From the NCBI GenBank assembly GCA_033060915.1, contig CM065383.1:14727001-14791000 (forward strand): a DNA stretch of 64,000 nt. The letters run 5' to 3'. The notes beneath the pieces were generated by a model. It ran no database searches. It was not told the DNA's origin and saw only the letters and a program-made list of their open reading frames with translations. How positions within the stretch are numbered: the stretch's first letter is position 1; each line of letters begins with the position of its first letter. The stretch comes from Euryodendron excelsum (lineage: Eukaryota; Streptophyta; Magnoliopsida; Ericales; Pentaphylacaceae). The position numbers were made by a program, and so were the translations under genes. Of this stretch, positions 21,552-34,703 are shown piece by piece.

Positions 21552-21961
21552 TACGTATTATATAAGACATGATATATGAGATGACCTCATTAAAGAATCT
21601 TTAAAATAATTTCGGCCGACTTAAGTTATTCTTGCTGAATACAATTTGGTTGCATCGTCTCGACTACAAATTGCTATAACTAGGAGTTCAGGTGTTAGTT
21701 TAAGGTACAATCAAGAATAAAAAAAATAAAAAAAAACAAAAAGAAAATAGAAAAAAGTAAAGTATAATTAAATTTTCAAAGATCATGTTGTATTCTATTT
21801 AGTTATGTATTATTAATAAAGTCTTAAATGATATAAAAAATTAACTCTTAATTTTTTCATAAGAACAAATATGATAAATATTTGACAGTTCTTGAAGAAC
21901 TATTTATTATATTTTATCTTGAATTATTTTATCTATTTTATATTCTTTTAGTTTTATAATA
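21552..21961 (+). repeat. 5' LTR of copia-2
   Basis: Aligns with 27675-28061, with landmarks 'gatgacct', 'ggccgacttaag', 'catgttgtatt' and 'ttttagttttataa'. It is followed by 'agttatcagcac', the leader and primer-binding region of this family. Confidence 0.8.
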
Positions 21962-21973
21962 AGTTATCAGCAC

Positions 21974-22683
21974 TGTAAGCACCCTATTTTTGCTCGCTCG
22001 GCAATCTCCTGCCCGACCGGATTTGATTTCCAACATCACAACACATGCAAGCTCAAGATGAGCCTTTCAATCTCCAACCCAACCAACTGGTCGCTTCTCG
22101 GGTCTACAAGGATCTGCTAGAGCCTTAAGCACCATTATTCCAGGCAGTTTTTCCGACCGGGCGGTCCTGGAAACCAACGCCATCCAGGTAGCTACCCGAG
22201 ATTGGGTGATCTCGAGGACCAACACCTCATCAAATTCCAGACGGTTCACTTCTGGCGTCTGCTAGCCCGCTAACGTAGAATGTCCGTCATTTGGTAGTTC
22301 TCCGAGACCAGGCGTTTTCAGGAACCAACACCACCCCTACAGGTAGCTCTCTAAGAACGGGCGTTCTTGGAGACCAACACCGCACAGGTAGTTTTTCAAG
22401 ACCGGGCGGTCTCGGAAACCAACACCTAAGTCAACACCGGTGCCTACTAGCCCGACTCGGTGAAAAATGACCAAACCTGCCCCTTGGGCCTCCAGGCACG
22501 TTTTGAGAAAGTTCAAAATCCCTCAAAACGATTAATCCATCCTTCCACAATATTTTCAAACCATCAGGCGTCCCTCGCACGCCATTTGGTCCAAATCCGG
22601 TCCTATTCCGGCTCACTTTGGTCAAAATGACCATTTTGCCCCTGAACGACTCAGCACGGCATGAACCTCGCTGAACAGCGACA
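21974..22683 (+). mobile_element. Short giant-LTR derivative D (710 bp)
   Basis: It begins TGTAAGCACCC, continues like LTR A ('gctcggcaatctcc', 'cccttgggcctccaggcac', 'gtcaaaatgaccattttgcccc') and ends GCGACA, with target duplication agcac on both sides (21969-21973 and 22684-22688). It keeps only the start of U3 and the last few bases of the family. A tandem repeat of about 60 bp runs from 22139 to 22425 with the hairpin-prone word 'gaccgggcggtc'. Either a full LTR was deleted internally after insertion, or the short form itself moved. Confidence 0.8.
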
Positions 22684-22910
22684 AGCACCAAACTCTAAAT
22701 ACACATATACGTATATGTCTCATAACTTTTAATGCTTAATGACTTTTACAAAATATAAAATTTTAAAAGTTAAAGATTATTTAATATTCTCGTTGACAAA
22801 TGTTACTTTATAGTGTTGCTTTCTTTATTTTATGTGACCTGAATATATGTGTAGTCTTAATAATTTTGTCATGATTTAATCTTATTATTTTATTAATATA
22901 GCATTTTAAA

Positions 22911-23941
22911 AATCTCGAATCTTACAAAATTGAAATTCGCCGCCTTTGACATTTCTGGGGATAATTATTTATTATGGATCCTTGATACTAAGATTTATTT
23001 GGCCGCAAAGGCACTTGAGCAAACAATAATTGAGAAAAATAATGCATTCCAGCAGAGTCACGTTAAAGTAATGATTTTTTTTTGTTATCATCTTCATGAA
23101 AAATTAAAATCTGAGTACTTCACGATAAAAGTTCTATTGATATTATGAAAAAAATTTAAAGGAGAGACACGAGTACTAGAAGACCGTAATCTTTTCAAAA
23201 GTCTGATCTGATTCAATGCACTTGAGGTTGCAAGATTTTAAAACGATTAGTGAGTACAACTCTGCAATATTTAAAATCAGCTCACAATTAAAGTTATGTG
23301 AAAAAATTATTACTGGTAAAGACATGTTGAAAAAAACATTCTCCACATTCTATACCTCGAATGTGCTCTTGCAACAGCAATATTGAAAGTGTAGATTTAA
23401 AAAATATTTTGAATTAATATCATGTCTTCTTGTGACTGAGCAAAATAACAAGTTGCTAATGAAAAATTATTAATCTTGACCTACTGATTCTGTTCTATTC
23501 CCTAAAGTGAATGCAATCTTATTTGGCGGGCATAGTGGCGAACGTGGTCGTAGTCATGGTAAAAATAATTTTTGAACTTGTGAAAATTATTGTGGAGGTA
23601 ACACTTATCATATGAGATTTAAAAATACCACACTATAGCACTAGTAGTAGAACAACTCTAAAAAAGGGAAAGGTTTACAGAATAAACCTTTTAAGAATTA
23701 TGAAGATACTTGTTATAAGTATGAAATGAAAGGATATTGATCACATACCTTTCATACACCTAAACATTTGAGAGAGTTTTACCAAGCCTCAATTAAAGAT
23801 AAAAGAAAAAATGCAGAAATATATTTTACGAATTTTAATGGCTCAGTCAATATTTCTCGTCTGGTTGTTTTAAATTTCTTTGAAGATATAAGTGAAAAAA
23901 TAGACTATTTAATTGGTGATAGAGATGTCCACACTAATTAA
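22911..23941 (+). pseudogene. Copia-2 gag
   Basis: Starts without an ATG at a sequence matching the Ale gag N-terminus (KFAAFDISGDNYLLWILDTK at 22935-22994) and reaches QQSHVKVMIFF and LHEKLKSEYFT before breaking up. The zinc knuckle near 23705-23750 has lost key residues (CYKYEMKGY, then a stop, then SHTFHT). It ends KIDYLIGDRDVHTN and a stop. There are many stops and frame changes. Confidence 0.75.
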
Positions 23942-24059
23942 TATTATTTCCTTCATATGCTTTTCCTTTCAATAAATTATCTTATTTTAAATAAATAATT
24001 TTAATATTTTGTATATAGTTGTATGGATCGTACCAACTTGTTGACTATTTTTAAAATAA

Positions 24060-25335
24060 ATAGTGACGACACATGTGTGGTAGACAGTGGAACAACGTAC
24101 ACAATTTTTTAAGATAAAAAATATTTCTTATACTTGACATTACTTGAAGCTAATGTCAATACAATCTCTCACACAACAAAATTAATTGAAGACTCTAGAA
24201 GGGCCAATATAATATTGTCAAGAGGAACAAAGCTATGCATTGATGATGCATTTTATTCTACTAAATCTACAATGAATCTGATCAGTTTTAAAGATATACG
24301 TCGTAATAAATATCATATTGAGACGACGAATGAAGATAATGTAGAACAGCTTTACATTATTTCTTATATTTTAGGAAAGAAATATATATTAGAGATGCTT
24401 GTTGCATTATCTTTTGAATTATATTATACTTCTATAAAAATTGAGAAATCACCTGTAGTGATGCACTAGAAATGCTTTGACCCAAACAATTTTTACTATA
24501 GCATAATTGTTTGAGTTTTGTTAAATGATTATACATGTGCTATCTGTTCACAAGGAAAATTAATTATTGGACCATCTCCTTCAAAGGTAGTTTTTGAATC
24601 CCAATCATCCTTATAAAGAATTCAAGGGGATATCTGTAGACTAATACATCCTTCATGTGGACTATTTTGTTATTTTATGATTTTAATAGATGCATCCCCA
24701 GGGTGGTCACATGTTTGTTTACTTTCTATCCATAATATTGCTCCGCTAGACTTCTTACTCAAATTATTCGATTATGGGTATAGTTTCCAGATTACCCGAT
24801 TAAATCAATACAACTAATATCAATACCATTAGATAATGCTAGAGAATTTACATCTCAAGTTTTTTATGATTATTGCATGTCAGTAGGAATTGATGTTAAA
24901 CACCTAATTGTTCACATACATACACAAAACGGTCTTGCTGAATCTTTTATAAAATGGCTTTAGTTTATTACTCAACCTTTACTTATGAAAATAAAATTAC
25001 ATATTTTTGCTTAGGGACATGCCATATTGCATGCTGCATCATTAGTTAAAGTTTGACTAACTGCTCATCATCAATACTCACCATTAAAACTTGTCATTGG
25101 TCAACAACTAAATATTTCTCACTTACAAGTTTTTTGTTGTACTATATATGTTCCAATTTCAGCCCCACAGCGTACTAAAATAAGTCCCCAGCGTTGACTT
25201 GGAATTTATGTTAGTTTTAATTCTCTATCTATTATTAGATATCTGAAACCCTTAACAGGTGATGTCTTCAAGGCACATTTTGCGGATTGTCATTTTAATG
25301 AATCAATCTACCTACCATTAGGGGAAAAAAAGACG
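24060..25335 (+). pseudogene. Copia-2 protease and integrase region
   Basis: Protease is recognised from VVDSGTTYT at about 24080 and an open stretch at 24134-24469 (IILSRGTKLCIDDAFYSTKS). The GAG-pre-integrase and integrase parts follow with stops in every frame; WSHVCLLSIHN and a 'cacacaaaacggtcttgctga' block fit the copia integrase core. The catalytic set cannot be read in one frame. Confidence 0.65.
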
Positions 25336-25439
25336 CAATTAAAAAAGTAACAAGAGATCAGTTGGAATATTTCAACATTCTCATATTAATCTTTGAACAA
25401 GTCAATGTGAATAAAAAATTCACAAAATTATTCATTTAT

Positions 25440-26745
25440 AGATAATTGCAAATCAATTGTCTGATACTTTCACTGACACAAAGAATATGACAAAGTCACA
25501 TATATCAGCTACTAATAGTCTAACACGTATTGATATCCCTGTAGGACAATTTATTATTACAGTAGCAAATGAATCTAAAACATGCTTGAAGTGTGGGAGG
25601 CCTGTCGGTGCAAAAAACACTGTTCCTGAAAAAAAGAAAACACAAAGCAAAATGCATAAGTAAGTTGGTGCTCTTGAAGAGAACACAATATCTAAACTTC
25701 CTGAAGAAAAGATTCATGAAGAAGAATTCTCAGAAGAAAAACCTCCTGAAGAGATATATCCTGTAAGTGGTACCTGAAAATAATGAGATCTCAATAAGTT
25801 ATATGAATACAAGAGAAAACTGAAATATAAATAAGATGGTTGTTGACAATAAATTTTCATTTAAAGTAACTCTTGATATTACTGAAAGTAATGAAGCAAT
25901 TGACCATAGAGAGTCAATGAATGTCGACGTAGAATTAATTGGCCAAAATAGAAAGAAGCTATTGAGGCAGAATTAAACTCATTCGCACAACGTAAAATAT
26001 TTGGATCTGTAGTCCACACACCTGAAGATGTAAAATCAGTTGGATATAAATAGGTATTAGTAAGAAAGCAAAATGAGAAAAATAAAATAATACGATATAA
26101 AGTTCGACTCGTAGCACAATGTTTCTTGCAGATACCTGGTATTGACTATGATGAGACTTACTCTCCTATAATTGATGCAATTACATTCGGGTTCTTAATT
26201 AATTTATCAGTCTTAGAAGGACTATATATGCATCTAATGGATGTAGTGACCGCCTACTTATATAGAGAATTGGATAATGATATATATATATATATATATA
26301 TGAGAATCCCTGAAGGATTTAAGATGCCTGAAGGATATATTTCAAAACCATAAAATTTGTGTTTAATCAAGCTTCAAAGATCTTTATACGGGTTAAAACA
26401 ATCCTGTCGCATGTGGTACAATTGTCTAAATGAATATCTCTTGAAAGAAGAATATGTGAACAATACAATTTACCCATGCATTTTCATTAAGCAATCAGAA
26501 TCTGAATTTGTTATCATTGCAGTCTATGTTGACGATTTGAATCTGATCGGAACTCCTGAAGAGATTACTAAAACTGTTAATTATTTAAAGAAGGAGTTTG
26601 AAATTAAAGATCTTGAGAGAACAAAGTATTGTCTTGTACTACAGATTGAGCACTTATCAAATAGAATTCTTATCCATTAATTGACATATGTTAAAAAGGT
26701 TTTAAAATAGTTATACATGGATAAAGCTCATCTATTACGTTCTCC
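25440..26745 (+). pseudogene. Copia-2 linker and reverse transcriptase
   Basis: 25457-25663 gives the typical pre-RT linker (RIDIPVGQF, then GRPVGAKNTVPEKKK). RT follows from about 25955 (EAIEAELNSFAQRKIFG), through GIDYDETYSPI and LMDVVTAYLYRELDNDI, to SLYGLKQSCRMWYN and the catalytic YVDDLNLIG at 26526-26552. A TA microsatellite expands the frame after DNDI. At least three stops interrupt it, so no working enzyme is expected. Confidence 0.85.
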
Positions 26746-26789
26746 AATGGTTGTCCATTCATTAAATGTATAAAAAGATTCTTTCCGTC

Positions 26790-27522
26790 CTCGAGAAGAT
26801 GATGAAGAACTTTTTGATCTTAAAGTACCATATCTTAGTGCAATCGGTGCTATTATGTATCTTGCAAATTATACAAGACCTGATATAGCATTCTCTGTCA
26901 ATGTATTGGCAAGATATAGGTTTGCACCAATGCAAAGATATTAAAAAGGAATTAAGCATATACTGCATTATCTACAAGGGACAACTGATATGAGATTATT
27001 CTATTCAAAGGACTTACAACTTGAATTAATTGGCTATAAAGACGCTGGCTATCTTTTCGATCCACATAAAACTCAAACTAGTTATGTGTTTACTTATGGT
27101 AACACTACTATATCTTAGCGATCTGTGAAGCAAACATTGACTGCAACTTCTTCAAACCATTTTGAGATAATTGCAATTCATGAAGCAAGTCGAGAGTGCA
27201 TCTGTTTAAGATTCATGATTCAACATATTCAAGAAAGTGACGGATTATTTACGATCAAAGATACCTCGACGATATTATACGAAGATAATACCGCATGTAT
27301 TGCACAGATTAAAGGAGGCTACATCAAAGGTGACAGAACAAAATATATTTCTCCTAAATTCTTTCATACACATAAATTCCAAAAGAATGGTGATATTGAT
27401 GTCCAGTAAATACGTTCAAGTGACAATTTGGCAGACTTATTTACTAAAACACTACCAACTACAACATTTGAAAAACTTGTGCGTGGCATTGGTATGCGCC
27501 GTATTAGAAATTTTTCATGAAG
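26790..27522 (+). pseudogene. Copia-2 RNase H
   Basis: Shows GAIMYLANYTRPDIAFSVNV, then GYKDAGYLFDPHK, SSNHFEIIAIHEASRE and, at the end, SDNLADLFTKTLPTTTFEK and GIGMRRIRNFS with a TGA at 27519. The order and wording match copia-1 (10420-15916). It has several stops. Confidence 0.82.
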
Positions 27523-27674
27523 TACACAAGTTTTATTAAACAGAAGGAGTTAAGCACTATACTCTTTTTCCTTCGCTAAGTTTTTTTCATTGGGTTTTTC
27601 TAACAATATTTTAATGAGGCAAGTTTAACATACCCAAAAATATATATATTGTATTGTGGTCATCCAAGGGAGAG

Positions 27675-28061
27675 TATTATGTAAGGTATGATGTATTGGA
27701 TGACCTTATCCAAGAACCTTCAAGAAAACTTTGGCCGACTTAAGCCATTCTTGCGAAATACAATTTCGTCATACCACCTTGACTACGGACCGCTATAAAT
27801 AGAAGTCCAGGTAATAGTTTTAGGTACAACCAAGAATAGAAAGAAAATAGAAGGAAGTGAAGTATAGGTAAATCCTTAAAGATCACGTTGTATTTTATTT
27901 AGTTCTGTATTATCAATAAAATCTTGGGTGGTCCAGAAGATCAACTCCTAATTGTTCCACAAGAACAAATAAGATAAATATTTGACAGTTCTTAAAAAAC
28001 TATTTACTATACTTTATCTTGAGTTATTTTATCTGCTTTATATTCTTTTAGTTTTATAACA
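27675..28061 (+). repeat. 3' LTR of copia-2
   Basis: Follows the purine run 'ccaagggagag' (27664-27674). It starts TATTATGTAAGG (TGTTATG expected) and ends TTATAACA. 'ccgctataaatagaag' at 27791-27806 is the likely TATA box. Confidence 0.82.
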
Positions 28062-28879
28062 ATATGAATAATTTAATAGATTTTTAGTTGCAACTAAAGA
28101 AAAAATGTATAAAATTTATACTTTAAGTTTTCACATAGTTTTTCAAGAATTTCTAGAATGTTTCCTTAAAGGTTTTGTTAAGTATGGTAAAAGTAGGGGT
28201 GGGAACTACACATAGCATTGGGGGTGCCACGGCTTTTGTACAACCCTTTTATATGTAGTGTAAATGTGTGAGGTTTGTGCAAAAATTTATTCTACTAGTA
28301 CCCCCCACAATTTATAATCTAGAACTTTAATATAATATAAGAGAAAGAATTTTGTATAGGGGACTATAGATCATATCCACTTTGTGGGCTATGAATTCTA
28401 ACTCAATAAAATTAGTATTTTGTGGGCTTTTAAATCAACAATTTGTGGGTTTCTAACGTGCAACGTGGACTCACCAAAAAAATGTTTAGTTCCACTTTAA
28501 TAAATGATTGATGTACTAAGAAATAATTAACCTTTTTTTTTTGGTTGTTTGGCAACTTATATATGTTTGTAATTACATTGACAGTAAATTTTGTAAGATT
28601 AAGACTTCTGTATAAGCTGATTGTATAGGGTTCGGACCATTTTAAGGTTATTTTGAACACATTTTGAGTACTTATAAAAGAAAAAGTTGACTGTTTTAAT
28701 CATTTTTTGCTAAGGCAGAATGGAAGCTAATTTTACTTTTTATATAAAAATTTAGTCTTGCATCTTAATATATATCTGATACTTGAATTTAAAAATATGT
28801 GCAAAATAACTTAAAATATAATATTTATATAATACTTGTATTAATAAATAAAAAAATTTGTTGCAAGTTGGCACCCTTT
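28062..28879. other. AT-rich spacer with no feature seen
   Basis: About 0.8 kb between copia-2 and giant LTR B. I see no gene, element end or strong repeat. Confidence 0.5.
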
Positions 28880-29414
28880 TATAAGCACCCCATTTTTGCC
28901 CGTTCAGCAGTCTCTAGTCCATCCAGACTTGTAGTCAAGTCAATGTGGACATATTCCAATTTAACTCAATTTTTCAAGTCTAATCCCGTCAAGCAATCAC
29001 TTCGCAAGCCCTTTGGGCCCAAATAGAGGCAAAATGACCAAAATGCCCTTAAAGACATTGTTTAGTCCAATTCCAATAGGCACGTCTTTCCAAAGACGGT
29101 AAGTCCCTTTTCTAATTTCATTTTCAATTTCAATTCCAATTAAATCCGGCACACCTTTCAAGAAAGTTGATTCCTTAATGTGGTAAGACCCTGTAATCTG
29201 GCACGATTTCAAGTGAACTCTTCGGAATGGTAAGTCTCTTTAAACCCGTCGATCAGGACGAGACCCTAAGTCCCCGAGATGGTAGAACGGTCCACCTTTG
29301 GTGCCTGCTAGCACGCCAATGCAGAAATGTTTGTTTTGGCATGCCTTTTGAGAAAGTTGATTCCTCAGGCGCTAAGTCCATTTAGCAGCTTTCCGAATTC
29401 GGGCAGTCTCGGAA

Positions 29415-29600
29415 ATGATCGTGAACTTTCAGAGTAGCGGAATTACTCGTAAACATCGCAACCGTCAGAGTGGCGGAAACACTAGTAAACAGGTTGATAT
29501 AGGGAATTGCCAACAAACCTCTGTATCACGGGATTGCCATCAGAGTTGTAGAAACACTCAAAATCCAGGTCAACACCAGTGCCTGCTAGTCCACTCTGGT
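29415..29600 (+). repeat. Short tandem repeats in LTR B U3
   Basis: Three imperfect units carry 'cagagt(a/g)gcggaa' or 'cagagttgtagaaacactc', near 29431, 29464 and 29540. They correspond to 'gtgtttccgtcactttg'-type units on the opposite strand in LTR C (40945-41150). Confidence 0.5.
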
Positions 29601-32600
29601 GAAAAATAACCAAACTGCCCCTAGGGCCATTTTTGGCACATTTCTCGAGAAAGTACCTAAGTCCTCAGAACGGTAAGTCCACATTTCCAAGGTTGTCTTA
29701 AAGGCAATTCGGTATGATTAGGTGTCTTCTAGTCAATTTCGGACCAATTTCGAGACTTTTTAATCAAGATGACCATTTTGCCCCTAAGCATCTAAGCGCT
29801 TCGGGAACCACACCGGCTTTGGGTATTAAACAGGTAGCCTCCCGAGAATGCTTTTTATAGTATTCCCAACCTTTCATTAGCTCTCTGGATCATTCTGAGT
29901 CAATTCCGGCAAACCCAGTGCAAAATGATCGTTTTGGCCCTAGTGAGTCTTTCGCCTCTTCTAACCACACCGAATCTGGGTAATAAACCGGTAATCTCAT
30001 GGGACATTCTAAGTAATGTTTCCAAACCTCAAGTCTTCTTCTGGGACATTCCGAGTCCATCCCGATAGTTTTTCGATCCAGTTGACCGTTTTGCCCCTAA
30101 TGGCCCGGTCAACCCTTCCAACACATCTTGTCACCATTTTTCAAGTCTACTACCTCCGGGACACTGTTTTCAGCGTTCCTGTCCCTTTTTAGCCTTTCGA
30201 ATCATTTCTGGCCTCTTCAAATCATTCCCGGACCTTCTGAAACTACTCCTAATGAAGCCAAGCTAAAAATTGCATGGTAGTCACTAGTACAGGTGCCCAA
30301 ATCTTCTGAAGATACGTTGCTTGCTGAGTTCAAAACTTTCCTAAGTGGCACTAGAAGGAAATTTTGCCTAGCGCCACTGCAATAAGCTCTAAGTCATTCC
30401 TCTCTCTATAAATACAAAGTCTCTTCCAGCGGGAAAGGGGTCCGCAAACCCTAGTTTCCTAACTCAGTCTAAAAACCCTACCCTTCAATAGACAGAGCTC
30501 GTAGCCTCTCTAAACCCTAGTTTTCTTTAGGTTTTCCAAAATCCTAGCCTCCATACACAAACCCTAGCCCCCATACACACACCCTCACTCATATACACTC
30601 ATACACTAGCCTCCAAAGCCTCCATTAAAGACTTGAAGTGCTACAACCCAAAGCTCTCGAAGATCAAGACAAGTTTCCGAAGATCAAGACGAAGACTGAA
30701 GTGAGGACCCAAGCAAAGCAAGAAAAACAATGCGCGCAAAGCAAAACAAAATAAAGAAGATACAAGGTAGGCTTTCTATTTAAGTTTACGTATCTTCCCC
30801 CTCTCTCTTCTCTCTTCGAACTCACTTGGGTTTTCTTCTATTTTAATCCCCCATCTTCTTCCCCTCCTTTCTTGCATGCTTGAAACGATAGAATTTCCGG
30901 TCTATGTGTAGGATTAGGTTATTGGAGGTCACCATGTCGGGGGCTTTCTCTTAGTCTAACTGAAGATCACGTGGGTTCGGTTCCCTTGATTATGTGGTAA
31001 AGCCTTAACCTTGTATGTTCACGATTCCAACTTGCATTGTATATATTATGATTTTGCATCTCTCCAAAATTCGTTTTTAAACTTGCTTTCAAAACTTGCT
31101 TCAAAATCTTTTTTTTCAAAACTTGTTTTCAAAATCACAATCCTAAGGTAATTCTAGTCTTTTCATGGTTAGGGTTTCTTTAGAAAAGTGTTACATTTAA
31201 AGTAACCAATGTGGTCCATATTTTCAAATCCTTGTTATTTTCAAAATCACTATCTTAGAGTGGTTCTAACGTTCTTATGGTTAGAATTGCTTTAGGAAAG
31301 TGAGATGTTTTTATGAACTTTTCAAAAAACTCTCTTTTCAAATCTCTCTTTCTAAAACTCTCTTTTCCAATACACTTTTTGAGAACTCTCTCCAATCTCC
31401 TTTCTAAAATTGCTTTCTAAAAACTCCCTCTAAAAATCTATTTTTCAAAACTCCTTTTCGAACTCCTTTCCAAAAAGCTCTCTTTAAAATTCCTTTTCTA
31501 AAAACGCTCCTTAAATTTCTTTCCTAAAAACTCTTTCCAAAAACCTCTTTCCTAAAAACTCTTTCCTAAAATCTTTTTTCAAAATCTTTTTTCTAAAACT
31601 CCTCTCAAGTTCACTTTTTAAAAACTCCTGTTTAAGATCTCCTTCCATAAATCTTCGTTTCCCAAAATGCATTTTCCAAAATCTCTTTTTTTAGAGTCTA
31701 AGTTAAACCCTAGAGCCAATGATTAGGAAACCCTAACTTCTTCTCTTAAAACATGATTTTTAATCTTGCCTTAAAACCTAGGTTTTCAAAATCTCCCCTT
31801 TTACATAAAAAATCATAAGTTTCCAAAAACCTCTTTTCTGCCTCAAAACTATAGTCTTCCAAATTTAGGGTTTCTAAAACATCATCCTTCCAAATCCATT
31901 TCAAATCAAATCTGCCCTTTAGGAAATCAAATCCAATCTCCCATTTAGGAAACTAGATTTTATCCTCTGTTTTTATAAACAAAATCAAAACACCTCTTTT
32001 AGAAACAAGATCCAATCCGTTGTTTTAGAAAATAGGAATCTCAATCCTTCTAACTCTAAATCTTTCCTAATTTAAATCCTTCCTAATCTCATACTTTCCT
32101 AAACCTTAAGTTTTCAAAACTTAAACTTTCAAACCTTTCCTAATCTAAATCCTTCCTAATTCAACATTTTCTTAATTCTATACCTTTCCAAATTTCAAAA
32201 TTTCAAATCTAAGTTTTTAAATCTTTTTTAAACTCAAACATTTCTTAATTTCAAATCTTTCCAAATCCTAGACTTTCTAAATTTCAAAACTTTCAAAACT
32301 TTTTTAAGTTAAAACTTTCCAAATTCAAGACTTTCTTAAATTCAAAACTTTCTCAATTCAAATCTTTCCTACTTCAAAACTTTCTTATTTCAAAATATTT
32401 CCAAATTAAAACATTCCTAATTTGAAAAATTTCCTAAACCAAAACTTTCCTAAAATGAAACTTTCCTAAAACAGAACTTTCCTAAAATGACACTTTCCTA
32501 TTTCAAAACTTTCCTAATTCGAACCTTTCCTAAATCTAATTTTTCCCTATTCTTCCAAGTCTGACATTCGAGTCAAATCCTTCTTAATCTCAAGTCCTTT

Positions 32601-33154
32601 CTAAATCCTATCTTTCATAAGTCTAGGTTTCCCAAATCTCAATTTTTCCAAAATAAGTCCAAATCTTTCTTTTGAGTTCTATCTTTCCAAATCAAACTCT
32701 AATCCTTTCAATTTCAAATTTCAAATTCCAATATTCTATTCTAAGTTCAGATCAAACCCTTCTTCAAATCAAAATATCTTTTTCAAATCAAATCTTCTAT
32801 TTTCAATCGGACTCTTATCTAAACTACAACTGACCTGATTCCTCAAAAAGGATACATAGGCAACCCTTATGGGTGCGGTCACAACCTTTTTCAAATCTCC
32901 AATTCCATAACTATTTTCAAGTTTTCAATTCCATGATCTATTTCCAACTTCCAATTCCAAATTTTCAATTCTAAATCTCTATTTCCAATTTCCAAAACTT
33001 TCTTTCAAAATTAAACATATCTTTTCAAATCTCTCTTTCAAAATCAAACCAAATTCTCCTTTTCAAATCTATTTCCAAATCAAATCTCTTTCTTGCACTT
33101 GCATATCATGTATCATATTAATTTCTTTTCAAAATTCTTTTCTAAACTGGATAG

Positions 33155-34703
33155 TGTTGGCCCAAGTAGACAACCCAAGAGGGGGGGTGAATTGGATTTT
33201 TATAGAATTTATATCAGGAATCGCAACTAAAAATCGTTTATGTATTTTAGTAACAAATAATCAAAGTATATATATTAAGCAAGTGAAGTGTACATTAATA
33301 CAAGTATTTATGCAAGCATGTATAGTAAGCAAATAAGCAAAATAGAGGCAGAAGAGAAGTGCACCAGATTTATAGAGGTTCGGCCAACCTTCCCTATGTC
33401 CTCTCTTCTTCGATCCTTTTGAAGGAATTCCACTATGTAATACTCCTTACACAGTTGCTGGTTGTGCCACGAGTGCCCAGCTCACTCTTACAAAAGCTTC
33501 TTTCCAAGCTTTCAAAACCCAAGAGATTTTGTCCAAGCTTCTCTCAAACTTACAAGTGTTTTTCCCAAGAACACTCAAACTTACAAGGTTAAAAACCCAC
33601 CCAAATGAGAATGAATAAAGATTATACAAAAAAGTAACTCTCCTAGTGAGTATATGAATGGTATGATTGCTCTTCTCTTGTTGTTTGAAGCTGTATGTAT
33701 CTCATATATATAGGTATGGATCGATTCTAGCCGTTAGAGAAGTATGGGAGAAGATTTGGTTGCATTTTTACCCATACCGTCTGTCAGAAAACTAGCCGTT
33801 ACGGTCTAGGGGTCGACTCTTTTTACAATGAGTCGACTCTTTTTGCATTTCAGCAGATTTTTCAAGTCACTGTCCAAATGAGTCGACTCTTTTGTCCCAG
33901 GAGTCGACTCTTTTAAGCTGTCTGCAGAATTTTTGTTCTCTGTTGCAATGAGTCGACTCTTTTGAGTCTCCAGCACAAATCCAAGGCTCTGTTTGAATGA
34001 GTCGACTCTTTTTGCTTGAGAGGTCGACTCGTTTTACCAAAACCCATATTTTTGCAACTTTTCTTCATTCTTTTTCAAAGCTTCCAATCTCTTCAAGGAT
34101 CATTCAAATAACCTCTTTAAAGCATACAAATGCTTCTTCAAGGTTAGATGACTCCAATAATCTCTTCAATCCATTCAAGATGAATTTTCTTCATTTTCAT
34201 CACTTGTAGAGCTCTTCCATCATCATAGCTTCATCCATTGATTCAAGTCTTCTTCAAGATCTTCAAGAGAGCTTCCATGACTTAGAATCTTCATTTCTTC
34301 AATTGATTTTCTATTCTTCTTTTAGCATCTTCATTTCTAGATTTCTTCTAGAATTCTTCAATCAATATAGCTTCTCCATGGACTTCAACAACTCTTCCAA
34401 GAAAGCTTTTCTACTTTTGTGATTCCTTCCATGTCTTCAAGACATCTTCAAATCTTTCAAGAAAGCTTTTATATTTTTGAGTTGGTTTCTTCTTCTTCCA
34501 TTCTTGCAGGATATCTTCAAGTCCTCAAAGTGTTCAATCTCATCATGCTTTTCATTCTTTATTCAAATCTTTGCATCACAAATCCTCTATTATGATAAGC
34601 TTCAAGTCAAGATCTAATTAATAATTCATCTACACACTAAGTAGAATTATTAGATCATTTAACCATGTTTTATTATCATCAAAATCAAGGCATTGACTCA
34701 ATA
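33155..34703 (-). mobile_element. SIRE-like copia solo LTR inside LTR B
   Basis: Target duplication gatag flanks it (33150-33154 and 34704-34708). Read on the minus strand it starts TATTGAGTCAATGCC (TGTTGAG expected) and ends CTTGGGCCAACA. The end region 'caattcacccccc' plus 'tcttgggttg' is a familiar end of SIRE-type LTRs. The TATA box is CCTATATATATGAG at 33701-33714 on the minus strand, leaving about 550 bp of R-U5. There is no internal region, so it is a solo LTR. Confidence 0.75.
33807..34036 (-). repeat. Seven repeats of palindromic GAGTCGACTC in a solo-LTR U3
   Basis: '(g)agtcgactctttt' occurs at about 33810, 33831, 33879, 33900, 33947, 33998 and 34021, alternating with less conserved 8-35 bp spacers. 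Relative to the minus-strand TATA box they are 100-330 bp upstream, the enhancer position. Confidence 0.8.

Larger units (their letters stand above)
21552..28061 (+). mobile_element. Copia-2: Ale-like copia element with degraded gag-pol
   Basis: LTRs at 21552-21961 and 27675-28061 enclose gag, protease, integrase, RT and RNase H remnants in the order normal for copia. The likely target duplication is atatg (21547-21551 and 28062-28066); the first 4 bp of the 5' LTR are not matched in the 3' LTR, so the left edge is uncertain by a few bases. It belongs to the same family as copia-1: the LTRs share 'gataaatatttgacagttct', and RNase H reads nearly the same. It carries the small LTR derivative D in its leader. 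Confidence 0.85.

Noticed and set aside
33807..34036. Regularly spaced palindromes resembling a CRISPR array
   Set aside because: Plant nuclear context, short variable spacers and LTR U3 position; these are LTR enhancer-type repeats.
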